From Natrinema soli (GTDB taxonomy: Archaea > Halobacteriota > Halobacteria > Halobacteriales > Natrialbaceae): 6,055 nucleotides of DNA. A program made the translations under genes and the position numbers. Within the stretch, counting starts at the first letter, position 1. Each line of letters opens with the position of its first letter. This document shows positions 5,251 to 6,055 of the stretch, one piece after another. The notes under the pieces were generated by a model. The model was not told where the DNA came from. It saw only the letters and a list, made by a program, of their open reading frames with translations, and made no database searches. The stretch covers positions 1 through 6,055 of the forward strand of contig NZ_JAQIVI010000779.1 in NCBI RefSeq assembly GCF_028618695.1, written 5' to 3'.

Positions 5251-5260
5251 GATATAAAAG
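5251..5260 (-). promoter_or_regulatory. TATA box of the regulator operon
   Basis: The minus strand reads CTTTTATATC (5260-5251), a strong archaeal TATA element centred about 27 bases from the ATG at 5226-5228. Transcription would start at or next to the start codon, giving a leaderless message. It is the best TATA box in the window, and the palindrome at 5265-5289 begins only five bases further upstream, over the expected TFB recognition (BRE) position. Confidence 0.75.
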
Positions 5261-5264
5261 AACC

Positions 5265-5289
5265 CACAGTTTCCGACCGTGAAACTGTG
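5265..5289. promoter_or_regulatory. Palindromic operator candidate between divergent genes
   Basis: CACAGTTTC (5265-5273) and GAAACTGTG (5281-5289) are perfect 9-base inverted arms around a 7-base centre. The 16-base half-site spacing suits a dimeric winged-helix protein on one DNA face. The site abuts the regulator's TATA/BRE region and lies about 40 bases before the ABC ATPase start, so one bound dimer could control both directions. The regulator encoded next door is the natural ligand; binding is inferred, not shown. Confidence 0.65.
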
Positions 5290-5298
5290 ACATCCGGA

Positions 5299-5306
5299 CT
5301 ATGTAC
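5299..5306 (+). promoter_or_regulatory. Weak TATA-like element before the ABC ATPase
   Basis: CTATGTAC at 5299-5306 is centred about 28 bases before the ATG at 5331, the distance expected for leaderless transcription. The match is poor, consistent with a promoter needing activation, or it is not the promoter at all. The same bases include an in-frame upstream ATG (5301-5303), so if this is the promoter that ATG is not a start. Confidence 0.3.
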
Positions 5307-5330
5307 GTGGCGGCCGCAGGTGCTACTGGA

Positions 5331-6055
5331 ATGACCGCGATCGAGACGACTGGCTTGACGAAGGAGTACGGCGATCTCACCGCCGTCGACGACCTCGATC
5401 TCACCGTCGACGACGGCGAGGTCTTCGGCTTTCTGGGCCCGAACGGGGCGGGGAAGTCGACGACGATCAACATGCTACTGGATTTCGCGCGCCCGACGGC
5501 GGGGTCGGCGACGGTGCTGGGCTACGACGCACAGACCGAGGCCGACGAGATCAGTCCCCGCGTGGGCGTCCTCCCCGAGGGGTTCGACATCTATCCGCGC
5601 CTCTCGGGTCGGCGGCACATCGAGTTCGCCAGCAAGACGAAGGCCGCCGGCGACGATCCAGACGAAATCCTCGAGCGGGTCGGCCTCTCGGCCGAGGACG
5701 CTGGCCGGCCGGCCGGCGACTACTCGAAGGGGATGCGCCAGCGGCTCGCGACCGGCATGGCGCTGGTCGGCGACCCCGACCTGCTGATCATGGACGAGCC
5801 ATCGAGCGGGCTCGACCCCCACGGGATCCGCGAGATGCAGGAACTCGTCCGCAGCGAGGCCGAACGGGGGACGACCGTCTTCTTCTCGAGTCACATCCTC
5901 GGGCAGGTCGCGGCGGTCTGTGACCGAATCGGCGTGTTGAACGAGGGGGAACTCGTCGCCGTCGACACGATCGAAGGGCTCCGTGACGAGATCGGCGGCG
6001 GCGCGACGATGACGCTCGCGCTCTCGGGCCCCGCCGCCGAGCTGCGAGCGGTGGC
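5331..6055 (+). CDS. ABC transporter ATP-binding protein (5' part)
   Basis: The first 241 codons are present and the frame is still open at the window edge. This is the nucleotide-binding subunit of an ABC-2/CcmA-like exporter: ATP hydrolysis on the cytoplasmic face drives a separate membrane permease, likely encoded just beyond the edge. Walker A is GPNGAGKST (36-44), the signature is YSKGMRQRL (131-139), Walker B is LLIMDEP with Asp155 and Glu156, the D-loop is SGLDP (159-163), and the H-loop His is 188 in SSHIL. The Q-loop position has Glu83 (VLPEGFDIYPRL), usual for this subgroup. Residues after about 215 begin the C-terminal extension of such ATPases. ATG 5331 is preferred over in-frame ATG 5301 because family proteins begin at the MTAIETTGLTKEYG strand. 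It is divergent from the regulator operon and shares its control region. Substrate unknown. Confidence 0.93.
   Translation, partial: MTAIETTGLTKEYGDLTAVDDLDLTVDDGEVFGFLGPNGAGKSTTINMLLDFARPTAGSATVLGYDAQTEADEISPRVGVLPEGFDIYPRLSGRRHIEFASKTKAAGDDPDEILERVGLSAEDAGRPAGDYSKGMRQRLATGMALVGDPDLLIMDEPSSGLDPHGIREMQELVRSEAERGTTVFFSSHILGQVAAVCDRIGVLNEGELVAVDTIEGLRDEIGGGATMTLALSGPAAELRAV

Noticed and set aside
5229..5267. Longer start of the winged-helix regulator at 5267.
   Set aside because: The TATA box at 5251-5260 lies inside that extension, so a leaderless message starting near 5228 could not include it.
5301..5330. Ten-codon N-terminal extension of the ABC ATPase from ATG 5301.
   Set aside because: Family proteins begin at the first strand just after ATG 5331, and the extension (MYVAAAGATG) has no conserved feature.

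Overview
The window looks like chromosomal DNA from a halophilic archaeon, probably of the Natrialbales/Halobacteria type. The supporting signs are high GC, strongly acidic predicted proteins, frequent CTCGAG/TCGA-rich codons, TATA boxes about 27 bases upstream of start codons (leaderless transcripts), and SufU/SufS and small membrane proteins resembling haloarchaeal families. No species is assigned.

Left part (1-2734). The 3' end of a plus-strand TIM-barrel sugar phosphate isomerase/epimerase enters from the left edge. It stops just before a strong hairpin, and a minus-strand Fe-S cluster assembly locus converges on it. That locus holds sufS (cysteine desulfurase) and, downstream, sufU (scaffold or sulfur-transfer partner) with its own leaderless promoter. 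The 497 bases between them are not clean: they contain a 57-codon C-terminal remnant of an HD-domain phosphohydrolase, a pair of imperfect ~31-bp repeats, and a small hairpin-rich insertion. The insertion has duplicated the last 14 bases of the sufS coding region, so a vestigial sufS end (DARQLFA-stop) lies 87 bases beyond the present one.

Middle (2735-3214). A 480-base gap without a convincing gene. It has a purine-only G-rich tract with two 25-bp tandem repeats, then two side-by-side inverted repeats, then a hairpin just past the end of the next operon.

Right part (3215-6055). A minus-strand operon encodes a winged-helix regulator, two paralogous three-helix membrane proteins (DUF7521-like) and a four-helix stand-alone 'sensor domain' membrane protein. 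Two of the three junctions are 4-base GTGA/ATGA overlaps. The operon is divergent from a plus-strand ABC-2-type ATPase that runs off the right edge. The short divergent control region has a good TATA box for the regulator and a perfect 9-7-9 palindrome (5265-5289), the obvious candidate operator for the regulator. Together this looks like a small membrane-sensing or export module whose permease should lie beyond the right edge. A further oddity is an in-frame, repeat-containing open extension after the stop of the first DUF7521-like gene.
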